A stretch of DNA of 64,000 nt, taken from NCBI GenBank assembly GCA_965215055.1, contig OZ244046.1:1364001-1428000 (forward strand), in the 5' to 3' direction. Position 1 is the first letter of the stretch, and each line of letters starts with the position of its first letter. The stretch is from G965215055 sp965215055 (lineage in GTDB: Bacteria > Pseudomonadota > Gammaproteobacteria > UBA4575). The notes below the pieces were generated by a model. That model did no database searches. It was not told where the DNA came from and saw only the letters and a list, made by a program, of their open reading frames with translations. Of this stretch, positions 46,581-55,690 are shown piece after piece. A program made the position numbers and the translations under genes.

Positions 46581-46686
46581 TATAATCAAATGTATCTATA
46601 CGAGCTTGAAACTATTCAGATGTATTTATAGCCATATTATTCACTCCCTGATTTTCTCTTACATCCCCATAACACGTGAATGATGT

Positions 46687-48123
46687 ATGAAGCTTCCCCT
46701 GTTTTTTCTCTACAGTATATTTTTTCTGGCTTCTTGCTCGCTGACACCTGAATACCAGCGACCTTCTGTCGAACAATATTTAGGAAAAAAGTTTAGCCAA
46801 GCTCGCGTTGAACCTTCAGCAGAAGTGTTGAATACCGTTTCATGGTGGAAAGGATTCGACGACCCTATTATTAATAGCCTTGTTGAAACAGCATTAAAAC
46901 ACAATCTCGATGTAAAAGTAGCAGCGGCAAATGTATTGGAGACTGAAGCTCTCGTGAGATCTGCAACTGGAAATCGTTGGCCGGAAGTAAGCGCACAGGC
47001 CTCAGGTGAGCGCAGTTTTACAGGCAATGACTTGAAAGCGGGTCCGGAAAGACTGTATACGACAACATATCTGTTGGGTGCTTCTGTTTCTTGGCAGACG
47101 GATTTGTTCGGAAAGTTGCGCAGTGCTGAAAAAGCGTCAATAGCAGGTTGGCAGGCTTCACAAACTGATCGTGAGGCACTGATACATACCATTATTGCAA
47201 ATGTAATCCGTCAACGCGTGCAATTGGCGATTGCGATGCAACGTTTGGATGTTGCCAAAGATATTTTGAAAAGCCGTGAACATACACTGGATATCGTAAA
47301 TCGAAGATATCGTCACGGTGTTGCAACTACTTCTGCAGTCGACGTGCGTCTGGCACGAGAGAACGTGTATTCTGCACAAGCAAACATCGCGGCCCAGGAA
47401 CGGAATACTGTTCTTGCTCGACATGCCCTGGATATTTTACTTGGTAAAAAACCTGGAACCGTATTCTCGGCCCCTGGTGAATTAAAAGACCTTCCCGAAT
47501 TGGACGATGCTGTGGCGGGTGTTCCCGCACAATTACTGGATCGGCGTCCTGATCTTCGCGCCGCAGAATTTCGTGTGATCGCCAGTAATGAACGTATAGG
47601 AGTTGCAATTGCAGATTTGTATCCTGATTTAACAATTACGGTTGGTGGTGGATGGCGAGGTGCGGAGATGTCGGAGTTGTTTTTGTCAGATACCTTGTCC
47701 GGAAGGTTGCTTGGTGAACTGACACAAACACTATTTTCTGGAGGTCGTTTACGGGCAGAAACTGATGCAGCAAGGGCACGTTTGCAAGCACAGGCAAGCA
47801 CTTATGCGAATGAAGTACTGCGAGCAATTCGAGAAGTAGAAGATGCACTTGTTAAAAATCGTAAATTAAAAGAGCAGCTGGAAAAGGTTAATGAGCAAGT
47901 GAGCGAAGCACGATTGGCTGAGGAACTGTCACGTGGTCGATATTCGAGGGGAGTAGAAAATTTACTAACAGTATTGGAAACTGAGCGTCGAAGACAAAAT
48001 GCAGAGGACTCTCTATTACAAGTTGAATTAGATTATTGGAATGCGCGCATTGATTTGTATCTGGCACTAGGCGGTGACTGGTTGGAAAATGGATATGGGC
48101 GCATCGCTAATGCAATAAAATAA
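46687..48123 (+). CDS. RND efflux outer-membrane lipoprotein (NodT/OprM family)
   Basis: This TolC-like outer-membrane channel has 478 residues. The N-terminus MKLPLFFLYSIFFLASC is a lipoprotein signal (Cys17), followed by LTPEYQRPSV, the usual OprM-type start. It has two repeats of helical barrel, ARENVYSAQANIAAQERNTV among them, and LDRRPDLRAAEFRVIASNERI is a family hallmark. It is 12 bases before the membrane-fusion gene; the three genes form one operon for drug or metabolite export. Confidence 0.92.
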   Translation: MKLPLFFLYSIFFLASCSLTPEYQRPSVEQYLGKKFSQARVEPSAEVLNTVSWWKGFDDPIINSLVETALKHNLDVKVAAANVLETEALVRSATGNRWPEVSAQASGERSFTGNDLKAGPERLYTTTYLLGASVSWQTDLFGKLRSAEKASIAGWQASQTDREALIHTIIANVIRQRVQLAIAMQRLDVAKDILKSREHTLDIVNRRYRHGVATTSAVDVRLARENVYSAQANIAAQERNTVLARHALDILLGKKPGTVFSAPGELKDLPELDDAVAGVPAQLLDRRPDLRAAEFRVIASNERIGVAIADLYPDLTITVGGGWRGAEMSELFLSDTLSGRLLGELTQTLFSGGRLRAETDAARARLQAQASTYANEVLRAIREVEDALVKNRKLKEQLEKVNEQVSEARLAEELSRGRYSRGVENLLTVLETERRRQNAEDSLLQVELDYWNARIDLYLALGGDWLENGYGRIANAIK

Positions 48124-48135
48124 ACCTGCAGTCGT

Positions 48136-49296
48136 ATGAAAAAAATATCAAAAACTTATCGCTGGATAATCCAACCGATATTGGTAGTCGCTATTTTATT
48201 GGCGGGTTTTATTGGTGCAATGAACTTTTCGATGTTCGAGGATGAGCCACGCAAGTCGGAAAAAGTAAGTTATGCACCACTGGTTCGCGTAATAGAAACT
48301 GAGGTGAGTACTCAACAAATTGTCGTACATGGTAATGGAACCTTACAAGCGCGCACACGTATTAACATTGTCCCGCAAGTTGGTGGGCGCATTACTTATA
48401 TACATCCCGAATTGCGTGCAGGTGGAAAATTCAAAGCCAGTGAAGTTTTGATAGAAATTGAGAGAATCGATTATGAGCTTGCTGTCACTCAAAATGAAGC
48501 CGAGGTTGCGGGTGCACACACGGCACTGGAGTTGGAAATAGCAAGGGCTGAAGCAGCCCGTGAGGAGTGGCAGGAAATCAACCCGGGCATGTCCATTCCA
48601 ACTCTTGTAGGACGTGAGCCACAAATTGCAGAAGCCAAGGCTGAACTGGAATCGGCGCAGGCACGGTTAACACAGGCCCGTTTGAATTTGGAACGCACTC
48701 GGATTCGCATGCCGTTTGCAGGTCGTGTAGTGGAGGCAATGATCGACGTGGGAGAGGTTATTTCCGCTAATCAACAAGTGGGGGTTGTATACGGTTCAGA
48801 ACGTTTTGAAATACCAATCCCACTTGAAATTGAAAAACTTGCCTGGATTGACGTGGCTCAAAAAGGAATTGCAGGCAGTACTGTCAAGGTTCATGTAAAT
48901 ATTGGCACACAGGAACGTGAGCTGCATGGTGAAGTGACACGTATAGAAAGCGAGCTCCAGGAAATTTCACGATTCGCGCGCGTAGTCGTGACGTTACTGT
49001 CGCAAGATATCCCTGATGATCTCAATTCGAAAGTTATTCCTGGTTTATTTGTGGATGTGTCGATAATAAGCAAACAATTCGTAGAGGTAACAACACTACC
49101 AAGGGCCAGCTTACGACGAGGGGACGTACTGTGGACAATTGATAAAGGCCAATTACGGTTTATAGAACCGAATATTGTTTACAAATCGGAAAAAGAAATC
49201 GTTGTGCGTCATCTCAAACAAGGCACTCAGGTAGTAATGAACGATTTGGCAGTGGTTACTGAAGGGATGAATGTCCGGGTAGCCAGTGACACATAG
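48136..49296 (+). CDS. RND efflux periplasmic adaptor (membrane-fusion protein)
   Basis: This 386-residue protein has one N-terminal membrane segment (WIIQPILVVAILLAGFIGAM), a lipoyl/barrel-sandwich domain (NGTLQARTRINIVPQVGGRI), a helical hairpin (AELESAQARLTQARLNLERT), and beta-barrel and membrane-proximal parts. It links the inner-membrane pump to the outer-membrane channel. It ends 6 bases before the pump gene. Confidence 0.92.
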   Translation: MKKISKTYRWIIQPILVVAILLAGFIGAMNFSMFEDEPRKSEKVSYAPLVRVIETEVSTQQIVVHGNGTLQARTRINIVPQVGGRITYIHPELRAGGKFKASEVLIEIERIDYELAVTQNEAEVAGAHTALELEIARAEAAREEWQEINPGMSIPTLVGREPQIAEAKAELESAQARLTQARLNLERTRIRMPFAGRVVEAMIDVGEVISANQQVGVVYGSERFEIPIPLEIEKLAWIDVAQKGIAGSTVKVHVNIGTQERELHGEVTRIESELQEISRFARVVVTLLSQDIPDDLNSKVIPGLFVDVSIISKQFVEVTTLPRASLRRGDVLWTIDKGQLRFIEPNIVYKSEKEIVVRHLKQGTQVVMNDLAVVTEGMNVRVASDT

Positions 49297-49302
49297 TGGT
49301 AA

Positions 49303-52300
49303 ATGCAACAGGAAAAATATAAAGGTCTTTTTGCATGGTTTGTACATAACCATGTAGCTGCCAACTTGTTGATGATATCACTGCTTGTCAGTGGATTTGT
49401 TCTCGCGCTGACAATGAGGGTTGAAATTTTTCCAGAAATTGATCCACGTACAGTAACAGTTACCGTACCGTATCCCGGGTCAACGCCTGATGAAGTAGAA
49501 GAAAGTATTAATCGTCGTGTCGAGGAAGCAATTACAGGAATTGAAGGGATTAAAAAAATACGTTCAGTTGCTGCAGAAGGGGTGGGTACAGTAACTGCTG
49601 AATTGGACGATCATGTTGATGACCGAGAGATACTGGACGATATAAAAACAGCAGTAGAGGCCATACAAGATTTTCCGCCCGAAGATGCAGAAGATGAAGA
49701 AATTGTTGACACGTCTCCAAAACGATTCGTAATTACTATAGCCCTTTATGGCGATGTATCTGAGCGTGCTTTACGCGAATTAGCTTACCGTGTTCGTGAT
49801 GACTTGACTTCACAGCATGGAATTTCCATTGCAGACGTTACCGGTGTGCGAGATTACGAAATTGGCGTGGAAGTAAGCGAAGCTTCGTTACGTAAATTCA
49901 GCTTGACTTTCAATGAAGTTGCAGAAGCAATCAGGCAGTTTTCAATAAATTTACCTGGGGGCACTATTCGCTCCGAAGCAGGCGAAATTTTATTGAGGAC
50001 TGACCACCAAGCCTATGATCAAAGTGATTTTGAAAAAATCGTGTTACGCACAAATTCAGATGGCACGGTCTTAAACCTGGATGATGTTGCTACCGTAAAT
50101 GATGGGTTTAAGGCTGTTGATGAGCTGAGTTTATTCAACGGCAGACCAGCGGCATTTGTGGATATTCTGCAAGTAGGCGATCAACAAGTTTTAGAAATCG
50201 AAGAAAAGGTTAAGAGTTATGTAAATGAACTTGTGTTGCCTGCAGGTGTTAATGCCACTACATGGTCTAATTATGCCGACCGCTTGCGTGGTCGCATAGA
50301 CTTACTGGTACGTAATGGGTTGATGGGGTTGATGCTGGTATTTGGTGTGCTGGTTTTGTTCTTGAATCTGAAGCTTGCGTTCTGGACCACGATGGGTATC
50401 CCGATCTCTTTTTTGGGCGCATTTGTTGTTATTGCGATATCAGGTGGAACTATAAACATGATTTCCCTGTTTGCGTTTATCGTTGTACTTGGCATTGTAG
50501 TGGATGATGCAATTATTGTCGGAGAAAGCATTTATTCAAAACGTGAGGAAGGTGTGCCACCGATACAGGCGGCCATAGATGGTCTGAAAGACGTGATGAC
50601 GCCCGTTACGATCGGGATACTGACAACGGTGATTGCATTTGTGCCCATGTTTTTTACTTCAGGAAGAATAGGGCAAATCTTGGTGGCGATCCCCTTAGTG
50701 GTTATAAGCGTTTTATTAATATCGCTTGTGGAGGCTTTTTTTATTTTACCGGCACACCTGTCCAACGTAAAAACAAGTGGTATTGACGGTGCGATTCCAT
50801 TATTACAGGGAAAATTGCGCAATGGATTGCAGTTTCTTATTAACAGGGTGTATATGCCTACACTGAGTCGTGCACTGAAAGCGCCCTACATCGTCGTTGC
50901 AATTGCATTGTCAATGCTGATGTTGACACTCGGCGCCATGAATGGTGGTCACTTGAAAACCGTATTTTTCCCGCCCATTGATGGCGATGAAATTGCAGCC
51001 AGACTTCGCATGCCCAACGGCACACCTGCAAGTGAGACTGAGGCGGCCATCCGCCATATGCTGGCCATGGCTGATAAAACACGTGCCGAATACGATAAAA
51101 AATTACCACCGGAACTGGGCTCAATATTCAGAAATATATCTGCAAATGTCGGGTCTACACCTTTTTCAGGCCGTCGTGCCGGTGGAGGTAGATCTTCATC
51201 CAGAGGTTCGCATTTTGGCGAAATTAAAATTGAGTTATTAGCGGGAGAACTGAGGCCTTTCAGTGCCTCGGAGATCGAGTCACGGTGGCGTGAACTGATA
51301 GGTGAGATTCCAGGTGCCGAGTTGAACTTTTTCAGTAGTATTTTTGGAGCCGGCTCTGATATATATGTTGAACTGGCGCATGATAAATTTGACACTCTTT
51401 TGTTTCTATCTGAACGGGTAAAAGAAGTTATCAGTCAGTATGAAGGTGTAGTAGAAATAAAAGACAGCTTCAACGTTGGTAAGCCCGAATTGCAGTTAGA
51501 GTTGACCCAAGAGGGATTGGCCGCCGGCCTGACACTGAGCGATTTGGCACGACAGGTGCGCCAGGGATTCTATGGTGAAGAGGCACAGCGCGTCCAGCGT
51601 GGACGTGATGACATCAAAGTGCTAGTGCATTACTCGGAGCATGAACGCCGAGACCTAAGTAGCATTTATAATATGCGCGTACGACTTAATAATGGCAATG
51701 AAGTGCCATTACGTACAGTAGCAAAAGTCAGAGAAGCAAGAGGATTTTCAACTATCGAGCGTGCCAACCAACGCAGAATAGTTGATGTTACTGCAAAGGT
51801 GGAAGCCGACAAAGCTAATGCAAATGAGATCAATAAAAATTTAAGAGAAAATATCCTTCCGAAACTCAAGTCAGAATTTCCTGGTCTTTCCTATAGTTTT
51901 GAAGGGGCACAAAAAGCACGAAAAGACAGTTTTGGCAGTCTGTTACGTGCACTGGTGATTGCAGTTCTGGGGATATTTGTGTTACTTGCCGTACAGCTAC
52001 GTAGTTACACCCAGCCGCTGATTATTATGTCGGTAATTCCTATCGGAATTATAGGTGCAGTCATAGGCCACGTCTTACTTGGTTTTCCAATTAGCTTCTT
52101 TTCCTTCTTTGGTATTGTTGCTTTAACCGGTGTGGTGATAAACGATTCACTAATACTGATGGATATGATTAATCGCTTGCGTAACCAGGGTGAAGAACTG
52201 GCTGATGCGATACTGAAGGCGGGTCAGCGAAGATTTCGTCCAATTATGTTTACAACACTAACGACCTGTGCTGGCTTGGCACCTATCATATTAGAAAAAA

Positions 52301-52470
52301 GTTTACAGGCACAGTTTCTTATACCAATGGCGATAAGTCTTGCTGCCGGCGTGGTGTTTGCAACAATGATAACTTTAGTCCTTGTTCCTTCGCTTTATGT
52401 AATCAGGTATCAAAGTATGGAGCGTTTGCGCAATTTAAGTAAGTTGGTCGGCACGGTGACCAGCGCTTAA
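49303..52470 (+). CDS. RND efflux inner-membrane pump (AcrB/MexB-like superfamily)
   Basis: This 1,055-residue proton-driven exporter has the first helix AANLLMISLLVSGFVLALTM, two large periplasmic loops and two six-helix halves. Family segments include TVPYPGSTPDEVEESINRRV, FIVVLGIVVDDAIIVGESIY with the essential aspartate pair in helix 4, and FFSFFGIVALTGVVINDSLI. The substrate is not evident; the motif set is not a heavy-metal-type CzcA/CusA signature. It has no regulator gene adjacent. Confidence 0.93.
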   Translation: MQQEKYKGLFAWFVHNHVAANLLMISLLVSGFVLALTMRVEIFPEIDPRTVTVTVPYPGSTPDEVEESINRRVEEAITGIEGIKKIRSVAAEGVGTVTAELDDHVDDREILDDIKTAVEAIQDFPPEDAEDEEIVDTSPKRFVITIALYGDVSERALRELAYRVRDDLTSQHGISIADVTGVRDYEIGVEVSEASLRKFSLTFNEVAEAIRQFSINLPGGTIRSEAGEILLRTDHQAYDQSDFEKIVLRTNSDGTVLNLDDVATVNDGFKAVDELSLFNGRPAAFVDILQVGDQQVLEIEEKVKSYVNELVLPAGVNATTWSNYADRLRGRIDLLVRNGLMGLMLVFGVLVLFLNLKLAFWTTMGIPISFLGAFVVIAISGGTINMISLFAFIVVLGIVVDDAIIVGESIYSKREEGVPPIQAAIDGLKDVMTPVTIGILTTVIAFVPMFFTSGRIGQILVAIPLVVISVLLISLVEAFFILPAHLSNVKTSGIDGAIPLLQGKLRNGLQFLINRVYMPTLSRALKAPYIVVAIALSMLMLTLGAMNGGHLKTVFFPPIDGDEIAARLRMPNGTPASETEAAIRHMLAMADKTRAEYDKKLPPELGSIFRNISANVGSTPFSGRRAGGGRSSSRGSHFGEIKIELLAGELRPFSASEIESRWRELIGEIPGAELNFFSSIFGAGSDIYVELAHDKFDTLLFLSERVKEVISQYEGVVEIKDSFNVGKPELQLELTQEGLAAGLTLSDLARQVRQGFYGEEAQRVQRGRDDIKVLVHYSEHERRDLSSIYNMRVRLNNGNEVPLRTVAKVREARGFSTIERANQRRIVDVTAKVEADKANANEINKNLRENILPKLKSEFPGLSYSFEGAQKARKDSFGSLLRALVIAVLGIFVLLAVQLRSYTQPLIIMSVIPIGIIGAVIGHVLLGFPISFFSFFGIVALTGVVINDSLILMDMINRLRNQGEELADAILKAGQRRFRPIMFTTLTTCAGLAPIILEKSLQAQFLIPMAISLAAGVVFATMITLVLVPSLYVIRYQSMERLRNLSKLVGTVTSA

Positions 52471-52613
52471 AAAATAATAGACAAGAGTGAGGGACAGCCT
52501 GAAACTATCCATCAATTGAGGGAGCCTGGTATTGGACTGAAAGTAAGCGGGTTGGAGGTACTCTATCTCAGAATAATCCGATTCACCTTATTATTGTTGG
52601 TTACTTTCTTGGC

Positions 52614-53318
52614 TTAACCCGCTGCTGCATTCGTCACTGCGCTTTTCTCAGGGTTTCCAATTCTGTCAAAGAAGTAGGCGCTGAGTATTCCCAGCACAAC
52701 CCAGAAGATTGCATTAGTGGCAAGAGACGCGTAATGAAAGTAAGTTCTCAACTCTTCAGATGCCAAACCCCCGTGAACTTCGGGTTGTGGTGCGCCAAAC
52801 AGGTGCGGCAGTATTATTAACGCTGTACCAATTATACCAAACAACTTGAGATCCGGTTGAAAAGCGATAATCCATAGCCCTGCTGCCGTAGCAATGACAG
52901 TTATCAACCACCACACTTGCCGTATTTCCAATCCCGCAGCAGCGTCACCGGGAAGCTCTGGCGGCAGACCAAAAGAGGGTGCAAGGTGAAATGCAGCAAA
53001 GCCTGCAAGTCCCCACAATATACCTCTGCGCCAGGTAACGGCTCCTCGAAGGGCATAACATGCCGTCAACAACAGACCGAATCCGATGCTGATGATCACG
53101 CTATTCATTGCGGTGAAAAAAGTTCGCTCGGCACCATCTGCAGGCGCCCATGGTTCTTCATTTTGATGCGTGTCACCTTCGTCGCTATCTGTAACTTCGA
53201 AGGCCTCCGCTTCAATGATCGAGGGGACAATTATAAAGTGTTGCATGCCCGCAAGCAGCAGGCCGGCAATTCCTCCTGCCAGAAGTGCGGCAAGAAATAC
53301 CCTGTTAAAAGCTTTCAA
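52614..53318 (-). CDS. cbtA: Cobalt transporter subunit CbtA
   Basis: This 234-residue membrane protein has about five helices (VFLAALLAGGIAGLLLAGM first, then IISIGFGLLLTACYALRGAV, WLITVIATAAGLWIIAF, LFGIIGTALIILPHLFG and IFWVVLGILSAYFFD) and the conserved histidine segments HLAPSFGLPPELPG and FHYASLATN. CbtA and the small histidine-tailed CbtB are predicted cobalt importers usually found in cobalamin operons. Here the pair adjoins genes for thiocyanate hydrolase, a cobalt enzyme, and probably supplies its metal. Confidence 0.9.
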   Translation of the reverse strand: MKAFNRVFLAALLAGGIAGLLLAGMQHFIIVPSIIEAEAFEVTDSDEGDTHQNEEPWAPADGAERTFFTAMNSVIISIGFGLLLTACYALRGAVTWRRGILWGLAGFAAFHLAPSFGLPPELPGDAAAGLEIRQVWWLITVIATAAGLWIIAFQPDLKLFGIIGTALIILPHLFGAPQPEVHGGLASEELRTYFHYASLATNAIFWVVLGILSAYFFDRIGNPEKSAVTNAAAG

Positions 53319-53340
53319 TTATATTTGAACCCGAGAGGGC

Positions 53341-53535
53341 CTAGTGACAGGGAAAAGCGAGCCCGTGTCGAATATCATGTGCTGCGTTGTGAAGAGCTTC
53401 TGGCCCGAAACCCACAGCGGCAATAATAAGCGCGCTTGTAAGAACTGCTGCCATGACGGCATATACTGTACCCCACGGCATAACTCCAGCTTGAATTTGA
53501 GCTAATAGACCTGTTGCTTCTTTAACTGTGCTCAT
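53341..53535 (-). CDS. cbtB: Cobalt transporter subunit CbtB
   Basis: This 64-residue protein has one membrane helix (VYAVMAAVLTSALIIAAVGF) and the diagnostic histidine-rich tail HNAAHDIRHGLAFPCH, proposed to bind cobalt. AAGGAG precedes the ATG by 9-10 bases. Its start codon overlaps by one base the stop of a 26-codon leader that begins with the first scnB codons (TAATG junction), so translation may be coupled. cbtA follows 22 bases downstream. The promoter is a duplicate of the scnB promoter; see findings. Confidence 0.92.
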   Translation of the reverse strand: MSTVKEATGLLAQIQAGVMPWGTVYAVMAAVLTSALIIAAVGFGPEALHNAAHDIRHGLAFPCH

Positions 53536-53615
53536 TATCTACTTCTCCTTTGCAAATTTCGATTAATGGTATCGGAGTGAAGAGTGTTGGCAATACATTT
53601 GTCAGGCGACGACAT
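53535..53615 (-). CDS. 26-codon leader peptide upstream of cbtB
   Basis: The ATG at 53615 is the copied scnB start codon with the scnB-type GAGGAG upstream. The peptide begins MSSP, as in ScnB, then diverges (DKCIANTLHSD) and stops at TAA, whose last A is the first base of the cbtB ATG. It may couple cbtB translation to the scnB-type initiation signal. No function of its own is proposed. Confidence 0.5.
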   Translation of the reverse strand: MSSPDKCIANTLHSDTINRNLQRRSR

Positions 53616-53635
53616 GCGTTATGAACTCCTCATTT

Positions 53636-53662
53636 ACTATACTTATGATTAGATACCGTCAA
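53636..53662 (-). promoter_or_regulatory. scnB-type promoter copy facing cbtBA
   Basis: On the minus strand TTGACG (53657-53662) and TATAGT (53636-53641) are preserved exactly as upstream of scnB, with a 15-base spacer (or TAGTAA with 17). A GAGGAG and the copied ATG follow. No cobalamin riboswitch, the common control for cbtAB, fits in the 120 bases between promoter and cbtB. Confidence 0.65.
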
Positions 53663-53812
53663 ACAAACCGTTTCACAAGCCCAAGCTTACTGCATTTGAG
53701 AGTTTTTATCACTATTTGTTATGATGCATGCACTTGGTCTAATGAACAGCCTATCAAAAAGATAAGTTTGCAATCAAAGACTTTGTTATTATCAATCCCA
53801 TAGGAGTTGGCT

Positions 53813-53862
53813 ATGGATCAACGAGGTATTCCCCCTGCAATACTTGATCGCTATTGCGGAAT
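53813..53862 (+). pseudogene. Remnant of the 5' end of cynR
   Basis: Starts ATGGATCAACGAGGTATT like cynR at 56692, then has lost bases compared with it and shifts frame before similarity fades near 53862. It is a fragment of about 20 codons left from the inverted duplication, not a working gene. Confidence 0.82.
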
Positions 53863-53905
53863 TTGGTCTCGTATCTCGTTATGCCGCAGTTTTGCCGATA
53901 TAGGG

Positions 53906-54376
53906 TTAGAGCCCTAATTCCGTCAATCCGGGATGATCATCTGGACGCGGGCCTTGTTCCCACAGAAATTTCCGCTCAGACTCAAGAATAGGAACGTCGT
54001 TGATGCTGGCCTCACGCCGACGCATGAGTCCACGCTCATCAAATTCCCAGTTTTCATTGCCATGGGCACGGAACCAGTTACCCGAATCATCGCGCCACTC
54101 GTATTGAAAACGCACCGCGATGCGATCGTCATGGAACGTCCAGAGTTCTTTAATCAAGCGGTAGTCGAGTTCACGTACCCACTTGCGTTTAAGAAACGCG
54201 ACGATCTCCTCTCGCCCATGAAGAAATTCTGCACGATTACGCCAAAGACTGTCTTCAGTATAAGCAAGTGAAATTTTTTCCGGGTCACGTGAATTCCATG
54301 CATTCTCTGCCATTCTGATTTTCTGTATGGCATCCTCTCGGGTAAACGGAGGCAGTGGCGGTCGTTCAGCAGACAT
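53906..54376 (-). CDS. NTF2/SnoaL-like protein, DUF1348 family
   Basis: This 156-residue protein has PPLPPFTREDAIQKIRMAENAW, RDPEKISLAYTEDSLWRNRA and FEYEWRDD-type segments (RFQYEWRDDSGNWFRAHGNE) characteristic of DUF1348, a family with the NTF2-like cone fold. Members are cytosolic and of unknown biochemical role. It lies inside the thiocyanate/cyanate cluster, so a link to detoxification is possible but not shown. Confidence 0.85.
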   Translation of the reverse strand: MSAERPPLPPFTREDAIQKIRMAENAWNSRDPEKISLAYTEDSLWRNRAEFLHGREEIVAFLKRKWVRELDYRLIKELWTFHDDRIAVRFQYEWRDDSGNWFRAHGNENWEFDERGLMRRREASINDVPILESERKFLWEQGPRPDDHPGLTELGL

Positions 54377-54531
54377 TGTTGTCCCCCCTTATTTGATGAT
54401 TACTACCAAGTGCAGTATACCGGACGGCATATTTCCGTAAAAGTTCAAATGTCTTCCCTTGTATCTGGACGTTGCTTGGTATTATTGACGAAGAAAGTGT
54501 GCCATATCCAAAAACACGGAGGCAGCAAGAT

Positions 54532-54804
54532 GTGAAGCGGCAATTGAAGGACAAATTTGTTGATGCGATAACAAGCGGTAACAGGCCGATACGCATCTTC
54601 TTTTTCGGAGGGGTATTCATCGCGTATTTTATGATGACGATACTGGCTGATATTCTTGGCGTGAATATGGCGATAGGCAGGGATATCGATCTACCGAGTG
54701 CTGTAGTGATGATGGTTTCTTTGCTTATTGGTTTTGGTATCTCGTTCAGTGTTATACACTTTGCCGACGCTATCAAACGACAACGCGAGGAGGACGAACG
54801 CTAA
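54532..54804 (+). CDS. Small membrane protein of unknown function
   Basis: This 90-residue protein starts at GTG with GGAGG 9 bases upstream; an in-frame TTG at 54472 would lengthen it. Two helices, IRIFFFGGVFIAYFMMTILAD and AVVMMVSLLIGFGISFSVI, lie between basic ends, the last being KRQREEDER. No family recognised. Confidence 0.6.
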   Translation: MKRQLKDKFVDAITSGNRPIRIFFFGGVFIAYFMMTILADILGVNMAIGRDIDLPSAVVMMVSLLIGFGISFSVIHFADAIKRQREEDER

Positions 54805-54816
54805 GGAATGAAGCTT

Positions 54817-55140
54817 TTACGCACCGGTATGCCAAACCAGGGCATAGTCTGATTTATCCACCTTGTTTCGATTGTCGGTGATGATGATCTCAGCTCCATG
54901 TAATTTAGTGGCTTGATTGATATTGCTGCTGAAAATCAATTTTCGAAACTGTTCATAGTCAATGTGGCTGAAAACGTCTTCCTGGCGTTGAAGGAAGGAA
55001 TGCAGGTCCGGCAAGGTAAAACGCCAACACCTCTGCTCAACGCTGAAACACCGCTCCTGTTGCAGCTTCTGCAGTTGGGCCTTGTTTCTCTGGGCTACTC
55101 GTTCAAAAAAAGAAATCAGTGCTTGTTCAATGGCCTGCAT
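54817..55140 (-). CDS. Hypothetical protein downstream of cyanase
   Basis: This 107-residue soluble protein (MQAIEQALISFFERVAQRNK) has no motif I recognise. It is on the same strand as cynS, 72 bases beyond its stop, and may be co-transcribed with it. KLHGAEIIITDNRNKVDKSD near the C-terminus suggests an ordered alpha/beta domain. Confidence 0.6.
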   Translation of the reverse strand: MQAIEQALISFFERVAQRNKAQLQKLQQERCFSVEQRCWRFTLPDLHSFLQRQEDVFSHIDYEQFRKLIFSSNINQATKLHGAEIIITDNRNKVDKSDYALVWHTGA

Positions 55141-55212
55141 TGAAAAAATCGTCTCGACGCGCGAGATAAAGTACCATCCAGAAAAGTGCTGCTAGCCAGG
55201 GCCGGCGGGCGA

Positions 55213-55653
55213 TCACCATGTAGCATAACGCAGGAATTTGCCGTTCAGGGTGATAACGACACGATCACCCTTTGGGTCCTCCTGTTTATCAATATCCATT
55301 GAAAAGTCAATGGCGCTCATAATTCCGTCACCAAACTTTTCATGGATGATTTCCTTGATAGTATCGCCATATACGCCGACAATTTCATATAGCCGATAGA
55401 CCACCGGGTCCTGCGGAACCGTCTTTTCCCATGATTTATGAGGATACTCTTGCAGTGCCGCACAGACTTCATCGTCGAGCTCAAGAATTTCACAAAGTCT
55501 TTTGGCCGCATCCGCAGGCATGCTATTCATTCCAAGGCATGCTGATGTGACCCATGTTGCACCCATATTCAACTTGTCTGCGATACCTTCCCAGGTTAAT
55601 TTTCCAGCCTTCTTTTTCGCGATGATGAGATCAGTCATTTCCTGTTTAGTCAT
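55213..55653 (-). CDS. cynS: Cyanase (cyanate hydratase)
   Basis: This 146-residue decameric enzyme converts cyanate and bicarbonate to ammonia and CO2 through carbamate. The N-terminal helical domain (GKLTWEGIADKLNMGATWVT) and C-terminal catalytic domain (YRLYEIVGVYGDTIKEIIHE) are intact, with the active-site Arg, Glu and Ser expected in the latter region and in GDGIMSAIDFSMDI. A strong AGGAGG site precedes the ATG. It is followed upstream by cynR on the same strand, 38 bases away, so cynR-cynS are probably co-transcribed. Confidence 0.97.
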   Translation of the reverse strand: MTKQEMTDLIIAKKKAGKLTWEGIADKLNMGATWVTSACLGMNSMPADAAKRLCEILELDDEVCAALQEYPHKSWEKTVPQDPVVYRLYEIVGVYGDTIKEIIHEKFGDGIMSAIDFSMDIDKQEDPKGDRVVITLNGKFLRYATW

Positions 55654-55690
55654 TATTGTGCCTCCTGTTGATATAGCGGTCTGTTTTGTT

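Larger units (their letters stand above)
53604..53862 (+). repeat. Left arm of inverted duplication (cynR/scnB control region copy)
   Basis: These 259 bases match, in reverse orientation, 56635-56897. The central part, about 175 bases from TTACTATAC to AGGAGTTG, differs by one inserted base; the outer parts carry a few changes. The copy includes the scnB promoter, ribosome-binding site and start codon at its left, facing cbtB, and the first codons of cynR at its right. Confidence 0.92.
53536..53905. other. Region between cbtB and the SnoaL-like gene
   Basis: This 370-base region consists almost wholly of the left arm of the inverted duplication with the leader and cynR remnant. The last 40 bases (53863-53905) keep only faint LysR-like coding character. 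Confidence 0.6.

Noticed and set aside
53536..53862. Cobalamin riboswitch upstream of cbtBA
   Set aside because: I looked because cbtAB are often so controlled. The region is a copy of the cynR/scnB control region and shows no B12-box-like core or the long fold expected.
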